The translations under genes and the position numbers were made by a program. Below, one piece after another: positions 38,897 through 47,614 of a DNA stretch of 50,862 nt. Each line of letters starts with the position of its first letter. The first letter of the stretch is position 1. The DNA lies in contig SVRF01000008.1 of assembly GCA_015064945.1 (NCBI GenBank), positions 1 through 50,862 on the forward strand, given 5' to 3'. The notes under the pieces are model-generated. The model saw only the letters and a list, made by a program, of their open reading frames with translations, made no database searches and was not told the origin of the DNA. Origin of the DNA: Oscillospiraceae bacterium (GTDB lineage Bacteria; Bacillota; Clostridia; Oscillospirales; CAG-382).

Positions 38897-40566
38897 AGCT
38901 TCTCCGCCTGTAAAAGCAGTTCTGCGGCGGCATCTCTTGCGGCAACGCCAACGTCTATGCCGCCGATAATGCGGGATATCTCCTCTATCCTGCCATCTTT
39001 GTCCAGCGCCTTCACATAGCTTTGGGTCCTGCCCTCCTCACTGCGCTTGCGCACAAGCAGATGAGTGTTAGCCAATGCGGCTATCTGGGCAGAGTGGGTG
39101 ACGCAGAACACCTGTGTACCCTTGTAGGTAAGCTTTTTAAGGGCAACACCCGTCTTTTGCGCCGTCTTGCCGGAGATGCCCGTATCTATCTCGTCAAACA
39201 CCATCGTACCAGTAGGTGCGGCATCGGCGGTAACGGTCTTAAAGGCAAGCATTATTCTTGACAGCTCACCGCCCGATGCAATTTTGGAGAGGGGCTTTGG
39301 TGTTTCCCCTGCATTGGCGGAAATAAGCAGCTCCGCCTCGTCACAGCCGTCGGCGGCAGGCGTTTTTTGAATGATCCGCGCCTTTATGGTCACGGAAGGC
39401 ATATCCAGCTCTGCAAGGCAGGAGGCAAGCTCGCCCTCCAGCCTTGTTGCCGCCGCTTTGCGCCCCGCACTAAGATGTGCGGCGGCGGCGGTCAACCCGT
39501 CGTATGCCACCTTCTTTTCTTCTTCCAAATCCTCTATTAAGGTATCGCTGCTTTCTATCTCCTCAAGCTCCTTAAGCAAGCCGTCACGGGCGGTAAGCAG
39601 CCCCTCAAAGTCCGTACCGAAACGGCGCTTAAGCACCGCAATGGTCTCAAGACGGCTTTCCACCTTGTCAAGCTTTTCTGCGGCGGCGTCTGCATCCACC
39701 TCGGACGCAGAGCGCAAGGTATCGGCGATGTCATCTATCTCACACTTAACACTTTCAAGGCGTTCAAGCAGCTCTGCCCCCTCAGGCAAAGCGTCTTTTA
39801 TTCTGTCAATGGCGTTTATGGCGGCGTAAAGTCGCTCATCGGCGGAACGGCTCTCCCCATAAAGCTGACCGTATGCTTCGGCGGCGGCGGCGGAGATTTT
39901 TTCGGCACTTCTCAGCCTTAGTCTTTCGCTTTGCAAAAGCTCCTCTTCGCCCGACCTTAGCTGTGCCTTCTTAAGCCCTTGCAGCTTATATTCTATCATC
40001 TCCTTGCGGAAAGCGGCGTCCGCAACCCTCTCCTTAAGCTCCTCCAGACGTGCGCAAAGCTCGGTATACCGAGTGTACCTTTCTTTGTATATTGACAACA
40101 CGTCGGCGTTGCCTGCGTAGCTGTCGATAAGAGGCAAATGACGGCTGCTGTCCGCCAGCAGAAGGGTATCCTGCTGACCGTGGATATTTATAAGCAGCTC
40201 TGCCACCGACCTGAGACGGGAAGAAGGCACCTGCCTGTCCCCTATTTTTGCACTGCTTCTGCCATCGGCGGCAACACGGCGGCTAAGATACAAAGCACCG
40301 TCCTCGTCGGGGTGCACACCAAGAGCTTCCAGCTTTACAAGGGTATCCTCGTCAAAGTCCTCAAAACAGCCCTCCACAAAGGCATAGCTTTCCCCACTGC
40401 GTATCAGCTCCCTGTCGCTTCTGCCTCCGCAAAGGAGGGAGATAGCGTCAATAACTATACTTTTACCCGCGCCCGTCTCACCGGTCAGCACGGTAAAGCC
40501 TTCGCCGAATATCAGTGTTGTTTCCTTTATTAAAGCAACGTTTTCGATATGAAGAGAGGAAAGCAT
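38893..40566 (-). CDS. recN: DNA repair protein RecN
   Basis: 557 aa SMC-like ATPase acting early in double-strand-break repair. Walker A GETGAGKS (29-36), a long coiled coil (about 150-370) with a central hinge-like part, the ABC signature LSKIASGGELSRIMLAFK, and Walker B MVFDEIDTGISGKTAQ. Full length. It is directly downstream of argR (16-nt gap), as in most Firmicutes. Confidence 0.96.
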   Translation of the reverse strand: MLSSLHIENVALIKETTLIFGEGFTVLTGETGAGKSIVIDAISLLCGGRSDRELIRSGESYAFVEGCFEDFDEDTLVKLEALGVHPDEDGALYLSRRVAADGRSSAKIGDRQVPSSRLRSVAELLINIHGQQDTLLLADSSRHLPLIDSYAGNADVLSIYKERYTRYTELCARLEELKERVADAAFRKEMIEYKLQGLKKAQLRSGEEELLQSERLRLRSAEKISAAAAEAYGQLYGESRSADERLYAAINAIDRIKDALPEGAELLERLESVKCEIDDIADTLRSASEVDADAAAEKLDKVESRLETIAVLKRRFGTDFEGLLTARDGLLKELEEIESSDTLIEDLEEEKKVAYDGLTAAAAHLSAGRKAAATRLEGELASCLAELDMPSVTIKARIIQKTPAADGCDEAELLISANAGETPKPLSKIASGGELSRIMLAFKTVTADAAPTGTMVFDEIDTGISGKTAQKTGVALKKLTYKGTQVFCVTHSAQIAALANTHLLVRKRSEEGRTQSYVKALDKDGRIEEISRIIGGIDVGVAARDAAAELLLQAEKL

Positions 40567-40582
40567 AAAAGAACCTCTTAGT

Positions 40583-41038
40583 TTATTTTAAAAGTCCGCC
40601 AAGGGTAGCGGTAATGGATTTTGCAAAATCATAGTCACGGGCAACGATAAGCATAGTGTCATCACCGGAGAGGGTGCCGACAACACCGTCCAGATGCATA
40701 CTGTCCACGGCAACGCCTGCGGCACTGCCCATACCTGCGTAGGTCTTAAGAACAACGATATTGCAGGCGCAATCCACCCTGTAGACCGCCTCGGTAAAGA
40801 TGGTCTTAAGCTTGGTGGCAAAATCCCCGTCGCTTTGTGCGGCAGGTGCGGAGGAGTACTGATAACCGCCCTTGTCAGAGGTTTTGACTATTTTAAGGTC
40901 ACGTATATCACGGGACACGGTAGCTTGAGTAGTGTCAAAGCCCATAGCCTTGAGCTCATCCAACAGCTCCTCTTGCGTACGTACGGTTTTTCTTTGTATA
41001 AGGTCAAGTATTGCCGCATGTCTTTGTGATTTTTTCAT
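40583..41038 (-). CDS. argR: Arginine repressor
   Basis: 151 aa. N-terminal winged helix (RHAAILDLIQRKTVRTQEELLDELKAMGFDTTQATVSRDIRDL). The C-terminal hexamerisation/arginine-binding domain has CNIVVLKTYAGMGSAAGVAVDSM and GTLSGDDTMLIVARD. It represses arginine biosynthesis and may activate catabolism with arginine as co-effector. No arg genes are nearby; the position before recN is the standard Firmicutes one. Confidence 0.95.
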   Translation of the reverse strand: MKKSQRHAAILDLIQRKTVRTQEELLDELKAMGFDTTQATVSRDIRDLKIVKTSDKGGYQYSSAPAAQSDGDFATKLKTIFTEAVYRVDCACNIVVLKTYAGMGSAAGVAVDSMHLDGVVGTLSGDDTMLIVARDYDFAKSITATLGGLLK

Positions 41039-41055
41039 AATTTACAGCTCCTTTT

Positions 41056-41934
41056 TTACCCTTGGTTGCCTACGCCGAATTTTTTGAAAAGAGTTGTGGC
41101 GAAGGGCACATTCTTAAGCCGTATAAGGCTTACATATTTTTGCGATTTTGTAACGGTTACGGAAACTTCATTATCGTTTATGCGGAAATAAGCTCTGCCA
41201 TCCACGGTAAGTACCGCCTCGGCACGGCGTGCAGAGGGAATATTCACCTTTATTACGGAATTTGGGCCAAAAACCAGACTGCGTGCCAATTCCAAGGAAT
41301 GAGAGCATACAGGCGTGGTTGCAATAACCTCCACCGAAGGGTCGATAACAGGGCCGCCTGCCGCCATAGAATAGGCGGTAGAGCCTGTGGGAGTGGCGAT
41401 GATAAGCCCGTCCGCCCTGTAATTGCTGACCAAGTTGCCGTCACAGCTTACAGAAAAATCCGCCAGACGGGTAATGATACCGCGGGTTATTGCCGCCTCG
41501 TTAAAAGCATGGGAAAAGAAAAGTTGTTTGCCTGCCTTGCTTATGCTTACGTCCAGCATCATCCGCTTTTCCAAGCGGAAATCACCTGTGGCAAGGCGGG
41601 AAAGCATATCAACCTCGCTTTCCTCCAGCTCGGTTATATATCCAACGTGGCCGAAGTTTACACCTATTATGGGAACATCCGCCTCGGCGGCACGTTTGGC
41701 AACGCTAAGCACCGTACCGTCACCGCCGAAAACTATTGCGGCATCGCAGGATTTAAAAAGCGCATCCAACTCGATAGGCATAACACCGCCGCCCAGTGCC
41801 GCAAACATCTCTGCACGGCTTGGCTCGGCATAGCACTCTATACCGCTGTTGCCGAGTATTTGAGCTACCCTTGAAGCACAGCGCAATGCGCCGCTTTTGC
41901 CTGTGTTAGGCACCAAGGCAACTTTACGTATCAT
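41056..41934 (-). CDS. nadK: NAD kinase
   Basis: 292 aa; ATP-dependent phosphorylation of NAD to NADP. The diagnostic GGDGTVL (70-76), NFGHVGYITELEESE, NEAAITRG, YRADGLIIATPTGSTAYSMAAGGPV and TPVCSHSL are all present. Position between tlyA and argR is typical for Clostridia. AGGGGTGA-type spacing separates it from tlyA. Confidence 0.96.
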   Translation of the reverse strand: MIRKVALVPNTGKSGALRCASRVAQILGNSGIECYAEPSRAEMFAALGGGVMPIELDALFKSCDAAIVFGGDGTVLSVAKRAAEADVPIIGVNFGHVGYITELEESEVDMLSRLATGDFRLEKRMMLDVSISKAGKQLFFSHAFNEAAITRGIITRLADFSVSCDGNLVSNYRADGLIIATPTGSTAYSMAAGGPVIDPSVEVIATTPVCSHSLELARSLVFGPNSVIKVNIPSARRAEAVLTVDGRAYFRINDNEVSVTVTKSQKYVSLIRLKNVPFATTLFKKFGVGNQG

Positions 41935-41953
41935 AATAAATCACCCCTGCTTA

Positions 41954-42694
41954 TTACTGCTTGTAAAACAGCGCAAGATGCTCGGTATTCCCTTTACTGC
42001 CCTTTATGGGGGAAGGTACTGTCTTTACAAGGCTGAAGCCGTTGTCCTCGGCGGCAAGCTTTAGCTTTAAAAGCACCGCCGCAAGCAGGCTTCCGTTTTT
42101 ATCCTTAACTATACCGTTTTTGCCCACGTTTTCTCTGCCCACCTCAAATTGAGGCTTTACAAGCGTTATAAGAGGTGCGCCCGATTTTAGTATACGGAAG
42201 AGGGCCGGATATATTAAGGTTTGGGAAATAAAGGACACATCCATTACTGCGCCGTCGATGGCATCAGCAAAATCCGAAGCATCAAGCTCCCTTGCGTTAG
42301 TGCCCTCCATATTGACAACCCTTGCATCTGTTTTTAGGCTTTTGTGCAGTTGGTCCCTGCCCACGTCAACGGCATAGACCTTTAGGGCACCGCCCTCCAG
42401 CAGGCATTGGGTAAAGCCCCCTGTGGATGCGCCTATATCTGCAAAAACCATGCCCTTAGGGTCAATATCAAAGGCAGAAAGTGCGGCACGAAGCTTTTGC
42501 CCTGCACGGGATACGTCTGCACTTGCCGCTTCCGTAAGGCTAAGCTGCTCGTCCTCACCTATAAGCTGAGAAGGTTTCTCCACAGCCTTGCCGTCTACCA
42601 AAACAGCCCCTTCTTTTATCAGCGCCCTTGCCTTACTGCGGCTTTCGCAAAGACCCGCAAGGCAAAGAGCTACGTCCGCCCTTTGTTTTTCCAT
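41954..42694 (-). CDS. tlyA: TlyA-family rRNA 2'-O-methyltransferase
   Basis: 246 aa. An N-terminal S4 RNA-binding domain (RADVALCLAGLCESRSKARALIKEGAVLVDGK) is followed by an FtsJ-type SAM methyltransferase: the SAM motif FADIGASTGGFTQCLLEGGA, VMDVSFISQTLIYPAL, and TLVKPQFEVGRENVGKNGIVKD. Homologues modify cytidines in 16S/23S rRNA, and some have haemolysin annotations that are historical. It sits 15 nt after dxs. Confidence 0.92.
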   Translation of the reverse strand: MEKQRADVALCLAGLCESRSKARALIKEGAVLVDGKAVEKPSQLIGEDEQLSLTEAASADVSRAGQKLRAALSAFDIDPKGMVFADIGASTGGFTQCLLEGGALKVYAVDVGRDQLHKSLKTDARVVNMEGTNARELDASDFADAIDGAVMDVSFISQTLIYPALFRILKSGAPLITLVKPQFEVGRENVGKNGIVKDKNGSLLAAVLLKLKLAAEDNGFSLVKTVPSPIKGSKGNTEHLALFYKQ

Positions 42695-42708
42695 ATATAT
42701 TATCCTTA

Positions 42709-44562
42709 TTATCTGAGTTTACTTTCTATTTCTGCCGCCATTTGTTCAGGTAAGAAGCCGCAATCCTCAAACAGGCGCGCCGTGTCACCGTGAGGCACGA
42801 ACCTGTCCTCCACCGCACGGATCGCTGCGGTTTTGCCCATCATCTGCCCCTTTTCGCACATAGTGGCAAGGACACGCTCTGCAAAGCCGCCGCTACGCAC
42901 TCCTTCCTCGGCAAAATAGAGGAATGTGCAAGGCGCAAGCAGACGGAAAAGTTCCTCACAGTTAAGAGGTTTCAACCGCAGAATTTTTACCACACGCACA
43001 CCGATGCCTTTTTCCGCAAGCATCTGTGCCGCCTTAACAGCGTTGCCGCACAGCCTGCCGTAGCTTATAACTGCCACCTTAGTGTCGGTACCGAAGTCCC
43101 CGTAAAACATATTGCCGCTGTCGGCAGAGGTATATATACTGCGGTCGTAGCTTTGCTCGCCCCCACGTGGATAACGCACGGCAGTAAGCGTATTAAACTC
43201 GAAGCCCTTTGCCATACTGTAGCGCATATCCTCATAGCTTTCGGGAGAATAAACCTCCACAGAAGGGGTCTGAAGCAAGAAGCCCACGTCAAACAGTCCG
43301 TGATGGGTAGGACCGTCCTCTCCCACTATACCTGCCCTGTCAAGGGCAAGAACAAGAGGCAGACCCTGAAGCGCCACGTCGTGTATCAGTTGGTCGTAAG
43401 CGCGCTGTGCGAAGGTGGAGTACACCGCAAAAACAGGGTGCATTTCGCCTGCGGAAAGCCCCGCACAGAAGGTCATTGCGTGTTCCTCGGCTATGCCCAC
43501 GTCGCTGAAGCGATCGGGATAACGGGCGGCAAAATCTTTAAGTCCCGTCCCCTCGCACATAGCAGCGGTAACGGCGTACAGCTTTTTATCCTCGCCGCCC
43601 CGTCTTGCCATTATGTCGCCAAACACGGAAGAAAAGCTTTCGCCCGATTTGTACTCGCCGCCCTTGGGCACTCCGTGGTATTTTTCGGGTTGCTCCTCTG
43701 CAGGGGAGAAGCCCTTACCCTTTTGGGTGCGCACGTGGACGATGCTTACGCTTTTATCACGCATTGCATCCCTAAGCACGCCCTGCATACGCTTTATATC
43801 AGAGCCGTCAACGGGCCCGTAGTAATGCAGACCCAAGTTTTCGAACATATTATCCCGCCATACAAGCCGCTTGAAGAAATTCTTCATACCCCTTGTCATT
43901 TTGGTAAGAGGCTTGCCCACAAGAGGGATGGCGGCGAAGAACTTTTTAAGCCTATACTTAAAGCCCAAATATCTTGGGTTGGTGCGAAGTCTGCCCAAAT
44001 AAGTATTAATGCCGCCCACACTGGGAGAAATAGACATTTCGTTATCGTTAAGAACGATTATAAGTCTTACGCCCTTGCCGGAGATATTGTTAAGCGCCTC
44101 ATATATCATACCGCCGGTAAAAGCGCCGTCGCCTGCCACGGCAACGGTATAGTTGCGCTTGCCTGCCTGCTTATCCGCAAGGGCAAGCCCTAAAGCGGCA
44201 GAGATGGAAGTGCTTGCGTGGCCTGCACCGAAGCTGTCATGCTCGCTCTCTCTGCGGCGGGGGAAGCCCGATATACCGCCGTATTCTCTTAAAGTATCAA
44301 AATCCTTGTTCCTGCCCGTAAGGAGCTTGTGGGCATAGGCTTGATGTCCCACGTCCCATATTATCCTGTCATAGGGCGATGAAAACACGGAATGAAGGGC
44401 TACGGTAAGCTCCACCGCACCAAGATTGGAGGACAAATGTCCGCCGTTGTTGATCGCCACGGTCAGAAGCTTTTCTCTAAGCTCTCCTGCAAGGGTATTC
44501 AATTCTTCCACGCTCATACGCTTAAGAGGCGCAGGCGAGTTTAAATTTTCAAGAATACTCAT
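42709..44562 (-). CDS. dxs: 1-deoxy-D-xylulose-5-phosphate synthase
   Basis: 617 aa, standard length. It makes DXP from pyruvate and glyceraldehyde-3-phosphate, the entry of the MEP isoprenoid pathway. Thiamine-diphosphate motif GDGAFTGGMIYEALNN, IIWDVGHQAYAHKLLTGR, RRESEHDSFGAGHASTSISAALG, and the pyrimidine domain DVGIAEEHAMTFCAG with DRAGIVGEDGPTHHGLFD. It is adjacent to ispA, so precursor supply and prenyl chain formation are linked. Confidence 0.97.
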   Translation of the reverse strand: MSILENLNSPAPLKRMSVEELNTLAGELREKLLTVAINNGGHLSSNLGAVELTVALHSVFSSPYDRIIWDVGHQAYAHKLLTGRNKDFDTLREYGGISGFPRRRESEHDSFGAGHASTSISAALGLALADKQAGKRNYTVAVAGDGAFTGGMIYEALNNISGKGVRLIIVLNDNEMSISPSVGGINTYLGRLRTNPRYLGFKYRLKKFFAAIPLVGKPLTKMTRGMKNFFKRLVWRDNMFENLGLHYYGPVDGSDIKRMQGVLRDAMRDKSVSIVHVRTQKGKGFSPAEEQPEKYHGVPKGGEYKSGESFSSVFGDIMARRGGEDKKLYAVTAAMCEGTGLKDFAARYPDRFSDVGIAEEHAMTFCAGLSAGEMHPVFAVYSTFAQRAYDQLIHDVALQGLPLVLALDRAGIVGEDGPTHHGLFDVGFLLQTPSVEVYSPESYEDMRYSMAKGFEFNTLTAVRYPRGGEQSYDRSIYTSADSGNMFYGDFGTDTKVAVISYGRLCGNAVKAAQMLAEKGIGVRVVKILRLKPLNCEELFRLLAPCTFLYFAEEGVRSGGFAERVLATMCEKGQMMGKTAAIRAVEDRFVPHGDTARLFEDCGFLPEQMAAEIESKLR

Positions 44563-44576
44563 AAGCCACCGTTTAT

Positions 44577-44604
44577 ATTATACACCAAATGCATAAAAAT
44601 GCAA
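44577..44604 (-). promoter_or_regulatory. Possible internal promoter before dxs
   Basis: On the minus strand: TTGCAT (44599-44604), 16-nt spacer, perfect TATAAT (44577-44582), within the 76-bp gap between ispA and dxs, the largest gap in this cluster. Confidence 0.5.
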
Positions 44605-44638
44605 TAGTTATACAAAATTTCCTGTATATTGCACAAAT

Positions 44639-45538
44639 TCAGTTGTTTCTTTCCAGCAAATATTCACAAAGCGCAAGCAGTCTCTCACCGCTTTCGCCGC
44701 CTATCTCCCTTGCGGTAGCGGCGGCACGGTCGCTGTATTCCTTTACCAAAGCTTTTGCTTTTTCAAGACCGTAAAGACTTACGTAAGTATTTTTACCGTC
44801 AGCCGCATCCTTGCCGGGGGTCTTGCCAAGCACCTCTGCGGTGGAAACCGCATCCAGCACGTCGTCCTTTATCTGAAAGGCAAAGCCCAGATCCGTAGCA
44901 AAGCTTTCGGCAAGCAGACGCTTATCTTCGCTAGCAGATGCGGCAACACAGCCCATATTTGCCGCCGCACGGATAAGTGCCACGGTTTTAAGTCTGTGGG
45001 TCTTTTTCAACATTTCTGCATCGCAGGGATGGCCCTCGATGTGCAGGTCCAATTGCTGACCGCCGCACATACCGTCAACGCCTGTGCCCTTTGCAAGAAA
45101 GGCAACAGCGGCGGCGTTTTGCTGCATAGAGCAAAATATATTGGTCGATGCAACAAAAAAGCTTTCTATAATCAACGCGTCCCCTGCCAAGATGGCAGTA
45201 TATTCCCCAAACGCCTTGTGGTTGGAGGGCTTGCCGCGCCTCATATCATCGTTATCCATAGCGGGCAGGTCGTCGTGTATAAGAGAAGCGGTTTGCATAA
45301 GCTCCAATGCGGCGGCGTAAGCAACCGCGCTTTCCTCGCTGCCGCCGAAAGCCTTACACATCTCTATGCACAAATAGGGACGGATACGCTTCCCCCCTGC
45401 AAAAACAGAGTACTCCATAGCCTCCGCCAGTTTTTCGTAGCCGCTGCGGTCCACGCCCTTTGCCCTTAGTGCCTGCCTCATCCTTTTTTCAACCGTTTCG
45501 GCAACACGCTTAAGCTCTGCAACAAATGCCTCCTTCAT
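44639..45538 (-). CDS. ispA: Polyprenyl (farnesyl/geranylgeranyl) diphosphate synthase
   Basis: 299 aa. Trans-prenyltransferase with the first Asp-rich motif DDLPAMDNDD (89-98) followed by MRRGKPSNHKAFGE, and the second at FQIKDDVLD. GGKRIRPYL binds isopentenyl diphosphate. The residues before the first motif, MQTASLIH, suggest a short-chain (C15) product. Between xseB and dxs, as in Bacillus and Clostridium. Confidence 0.94.
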   Translation of the reverse strand: MKEAFVAELKRVAETVEKRMRQALRAKGVDRSGYEKLAEAMEYSVFAGGKRIRPYLCIEMCKAFGGSEESAVAYAAALELMQTASLIHDDLPAMDNDDMRRGKPSNHKAFGEYTAILAGDALIIESFFVASTNIFCSMQQNAAAVAFLAKGTGVDGMCGGQQLDLHIEGHPCDAEMLKKTHRLKTVALIRAAANMGCVAASASEDKRLLAESFATDLGFAFQIKDDVLDAVSTAEVLGKTPGKDAADGKNTYVSLYGLEKAKALVKEYSDRAAATAREIGGESGERLLALCEYLLERNN

Positions 45539-45550
45539 AGCGGCTCCTCC

Positions 45551-45763
45551 TTACTGCTTATTTTCAAAGGGTACGGTGTTGCCGTCCTCGGTAACCTTAA
45601 GCACCCGTTGTTCTGCGCCGGTCAGCGCCTTCTCACAAAAATCCACCAGGCTTTTGCCCTCCTCAAACAGGGCAAGCATAGTATCAAGAGGGGCTTTGCC
45701 CCCTTCAAGCTCTCTTACCACCTGCTCCAAACGTGCAAGTGCGTTCTCAAAGGTCATTTCCAT
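45551..45763 (-). CDS. xseB: Exodeoxyribonuclease VII small subunit
   Basis: 70 aa, helical, with the family core FENALARLEQVVRELEGGKAPLDTMLALFEEGKSLVDFCEKALTGAEQRV in shortened outline (residues 4-54). It assembles with XseA. Starts inside the end of xseA (17-nt overlap), which indicates translational coupling. Confidence 0.94.
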   Translation of the reverse strand: MEMTFENALARLEQVVRELEGGKAPLDTMLALFEEGKSLVDFCEKALTGAEQRVLKVTEDGNTVPFENKQ

Positions 45764-47030
45764 AAAGCTCTACCTTTCCGACGGTGGCATCTGCCCTACC
45801 GTCTGCCATTTTAAGCACAAAGCTTTGCCCTTCCTTCAAGGCAGAAACGCCTGTTAAGGTGTTTCCCTCGCTGTCGCACACCGCCGCATAGCCGCGGTCC
45901 AGCACGGACATAGGGTCAAGGATGGCAAGTCTGTCCTTTAATGCGGAAAGCCGCATATTCTGCAAGCCTACAGCCCGTACTGCCGCCGAACTGAGACGGG
46001 GTTTAAGAGACTGGGTTTGCTGTTTTATAAGCTGTAATTTACGCTCTGTTGCCGTGTGCAAACGCCGCTCATTGTCCGCTATACGAAGCCGCAGGTCGTC
46101 AAAGCCCGCCGTTGGCGACCTAAGCGCCCGACTTTGCTTAAGGCTTTCAAGCAGTCGCCTTTCGGTGCTGATGCGTGCGCCCACAAGGGTACGCATACGG
46201 GCAAGCGCATTTTCAAAACGGCGTATTATATCACGGCTGTCGGGGAAGACAAGCTCCGCCGCCGCAGAGGGCGTAGGCGCCCTTAGGTCTGCCGCAAAAT
46301 CGCAGATGGTAAAATCAGTCTCGTGTCCTACCGCAGAAACCACGGGGACTGCCGATGCGGCAACGGTACGTGCAAGCAGTTCGCTGTTAAACTCCCACAG
46401 CTCCTCCACACTTCCGCCGCCTCTGCCTATAATAATTACGTCAACTTTTTTTGTTTTATTAAAGTACACCACGCCTGCGGACAAGGTCTCCGCCGCACCG
46501 ACGCCCTGCACCAAGGAGGGATAAACCGTTACCTCTGCCGCAGGAAAACGCCGTGCCGCCACGTTTATTACATCCCTTACAGCCGCACCCGTCGCGCTGG
46601 TTATTACGCCCACACGCATAGGTATCTTGGGCAGGGGCTTTTTACGCTCGGAAGAGAACAACCCCTCCGCCGCCAGCTTCCGCTTAAGCTGTTCCAGGGC
46701 AACGTACAAGGCGCCCTCTCCGTCAGGTTGGATGCTGTCCGCATATAAAAGGTACTGACCGCCCGAGGGGTACACGGAAATTCTGCCCGTGCAAAGGACC
46801 TTCATACCGTTTTCGGGCTTAAAGCTTAGCTTTTCCGCACGGCTTTTGAACATAACTCCCCTCAGGGTGGCATACTCGTCTTTAACAGTAAAAAATATAT
46901 GTCCCTTGCCCGACGGTGCGGAAAGATTGGATATCTCACCTTTTACACTGACAGCCTTAAGCTGAGGCGATGCCTCCAGATAGCTTTTTATAAAGCCCGT
47001 AAGCTCGCCGACGGTGTAGATGTGTTCCAT
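45747..47030 (-). CDS. xseA: Exodeoxyribonuclease VII large subunit
   Basis: 427 aa. N-terminal OB fold (VGELTGFIKSYLEASPQLKAVSVKGEISNL), then the catalytic region VGVITSATGAAVRDVINVAARRFP, IIIGRGGGSVEELWEFN and SAVGHETDFTICDFAADLRAPTPSAAAEL, then a coiled-coil region. Degrades single-stranded DNA in both directions. The ATG shares one base with the nusB stop codon. Confidence 0.96.
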   Translation of the reverse strand: MEHIYTVGELTGFIKSYLEASPQLKAVSVKGEISNLSAPSGKGHIFFTVKDEYATLRGVMFKSRAEKLSFKPENGMKVLCTGRISVYPSGGQYLLYADSIQPDGEGALYVALEQLKRKLAAEGLFSSERKKPLPKIPMRVGVITSATGAAVRDVINVAARRFPAAEVTVYPSLVQGVGAAETLSAGVVYFNKTKKVDVIIIGRGGGSVEELWEFNSELLARTVAASAVPVVSAVGHETDFTICDFAADLRAPTPSAAAELVFPDSRDIIRRFENALARMRTLVGARISTERRLLESLKQSRALRSPTAGFDDLRLRIADNERRLHTATERKLQLIKQQTQSLKPRLSSAAVRAVGLQNMRLSALKDRLAILDPMSVLDRGYAAVCDSEGNTLTGVSALKEGQSFVLKMADGRADATVGKVELYGNDL

Positions 47031-47431
47031 TACTCCTCACCCTTAAGGGCCTTATCTATACCGCCTGCAACGCCGTTGGCAAAGGCGGCACTCTCCTCAC
47101 CGTCAAACTTTTTAATAAGCTCCAGCGCTTCGTTAACGGCAATTTCCGTTTCCAGTTCGGTAAACATCATTTCATAAGTGCAAAGGCGAAGCGCCGTGCG
47201 GGTAACACGGGAGATACGGTTGCTGTCCCACTTGATAAGCGCCTTATCCAGCTTTTCGTCCACGGCGGCAAGATTTTCGGTAACGCCCACAAACAAACCC
47301 TTGCCGAAGCCGCTTATCTTCATTTCGCGGGCTTCTGCGGCAAGTGCCAAAATCTCCTCTGCGCCGTCCTCTTTAAAGCTCTGTTCAAACAGTAAAAGGA
47401 ACGCCGCTTCTCTTGCTTCTCTTCTTGTCAT
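47030..47431 (-). CDS. nusB: Transcription antitermination factor NusB
   Basis: The start at 47431 (MTRREAREAAF) follows AGAGGAGGATATA; 133 aa. All-helical RNA-binding protein acting with NusE/S10 in rRNA antitermination. REAREAAFLLLFEQSF, DKALIKWDSNRISRVTRTALRLCTYEM and AVNEALELIKKFDGEESAAFANGVAGGI are family blocks. First gene of the cluster, with its own promoter 60-90 nt upstream. Confidence 0.95.
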   Translation of the reverse strand: MTRREAREAAFLLLFEQSFKEDGAEEILALAAEAREMKISGFGKGLFVGVTENLAAVDEKLDKALIKWDSNRISRVTRTALRLCTYEMMFTELETEIAVNEALELIKKFDGEESAAFANGVAGGIDKALKGEE

Positions 47432-47493
47432 AAGTATATCCTCCTCTTTTGCCCGCAGGCAAACGGCATTATTATCCAAATTAAACCATATTG

Positions 47494-47522
47494 AGTATAG
47501 CAAACACAGGGCTTTTTGTCAA
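47494..47522 (-). promoter_or_regulatory. Sigma-A promoter of the nusB-recN cluster
   Basis: On the minus strand: TTGACA (47517-47522), 17-nt spacer, TATACT (47494-47499). Confidence 0.8.
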
Positions 47523-47542
47523 GAAAAATGAGCGCAAAACCC

Positions 47543-47571
47543 TTGCAATAGCTGAAAAAATATAGTATAAT
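47543..47571 (+). promoter_or_regulatory. Sigma-A promoter of gpmI
   Basis: TTGCAA (47543-47548), 17-nt spacer, perfect TATAAT (47566-47571). Confidence 0.8.
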
Positions 47572-47614
47572 GTAGAGAATATATTGATACTAAAAGGAGA
47601 AGTTTTAAAATTCT

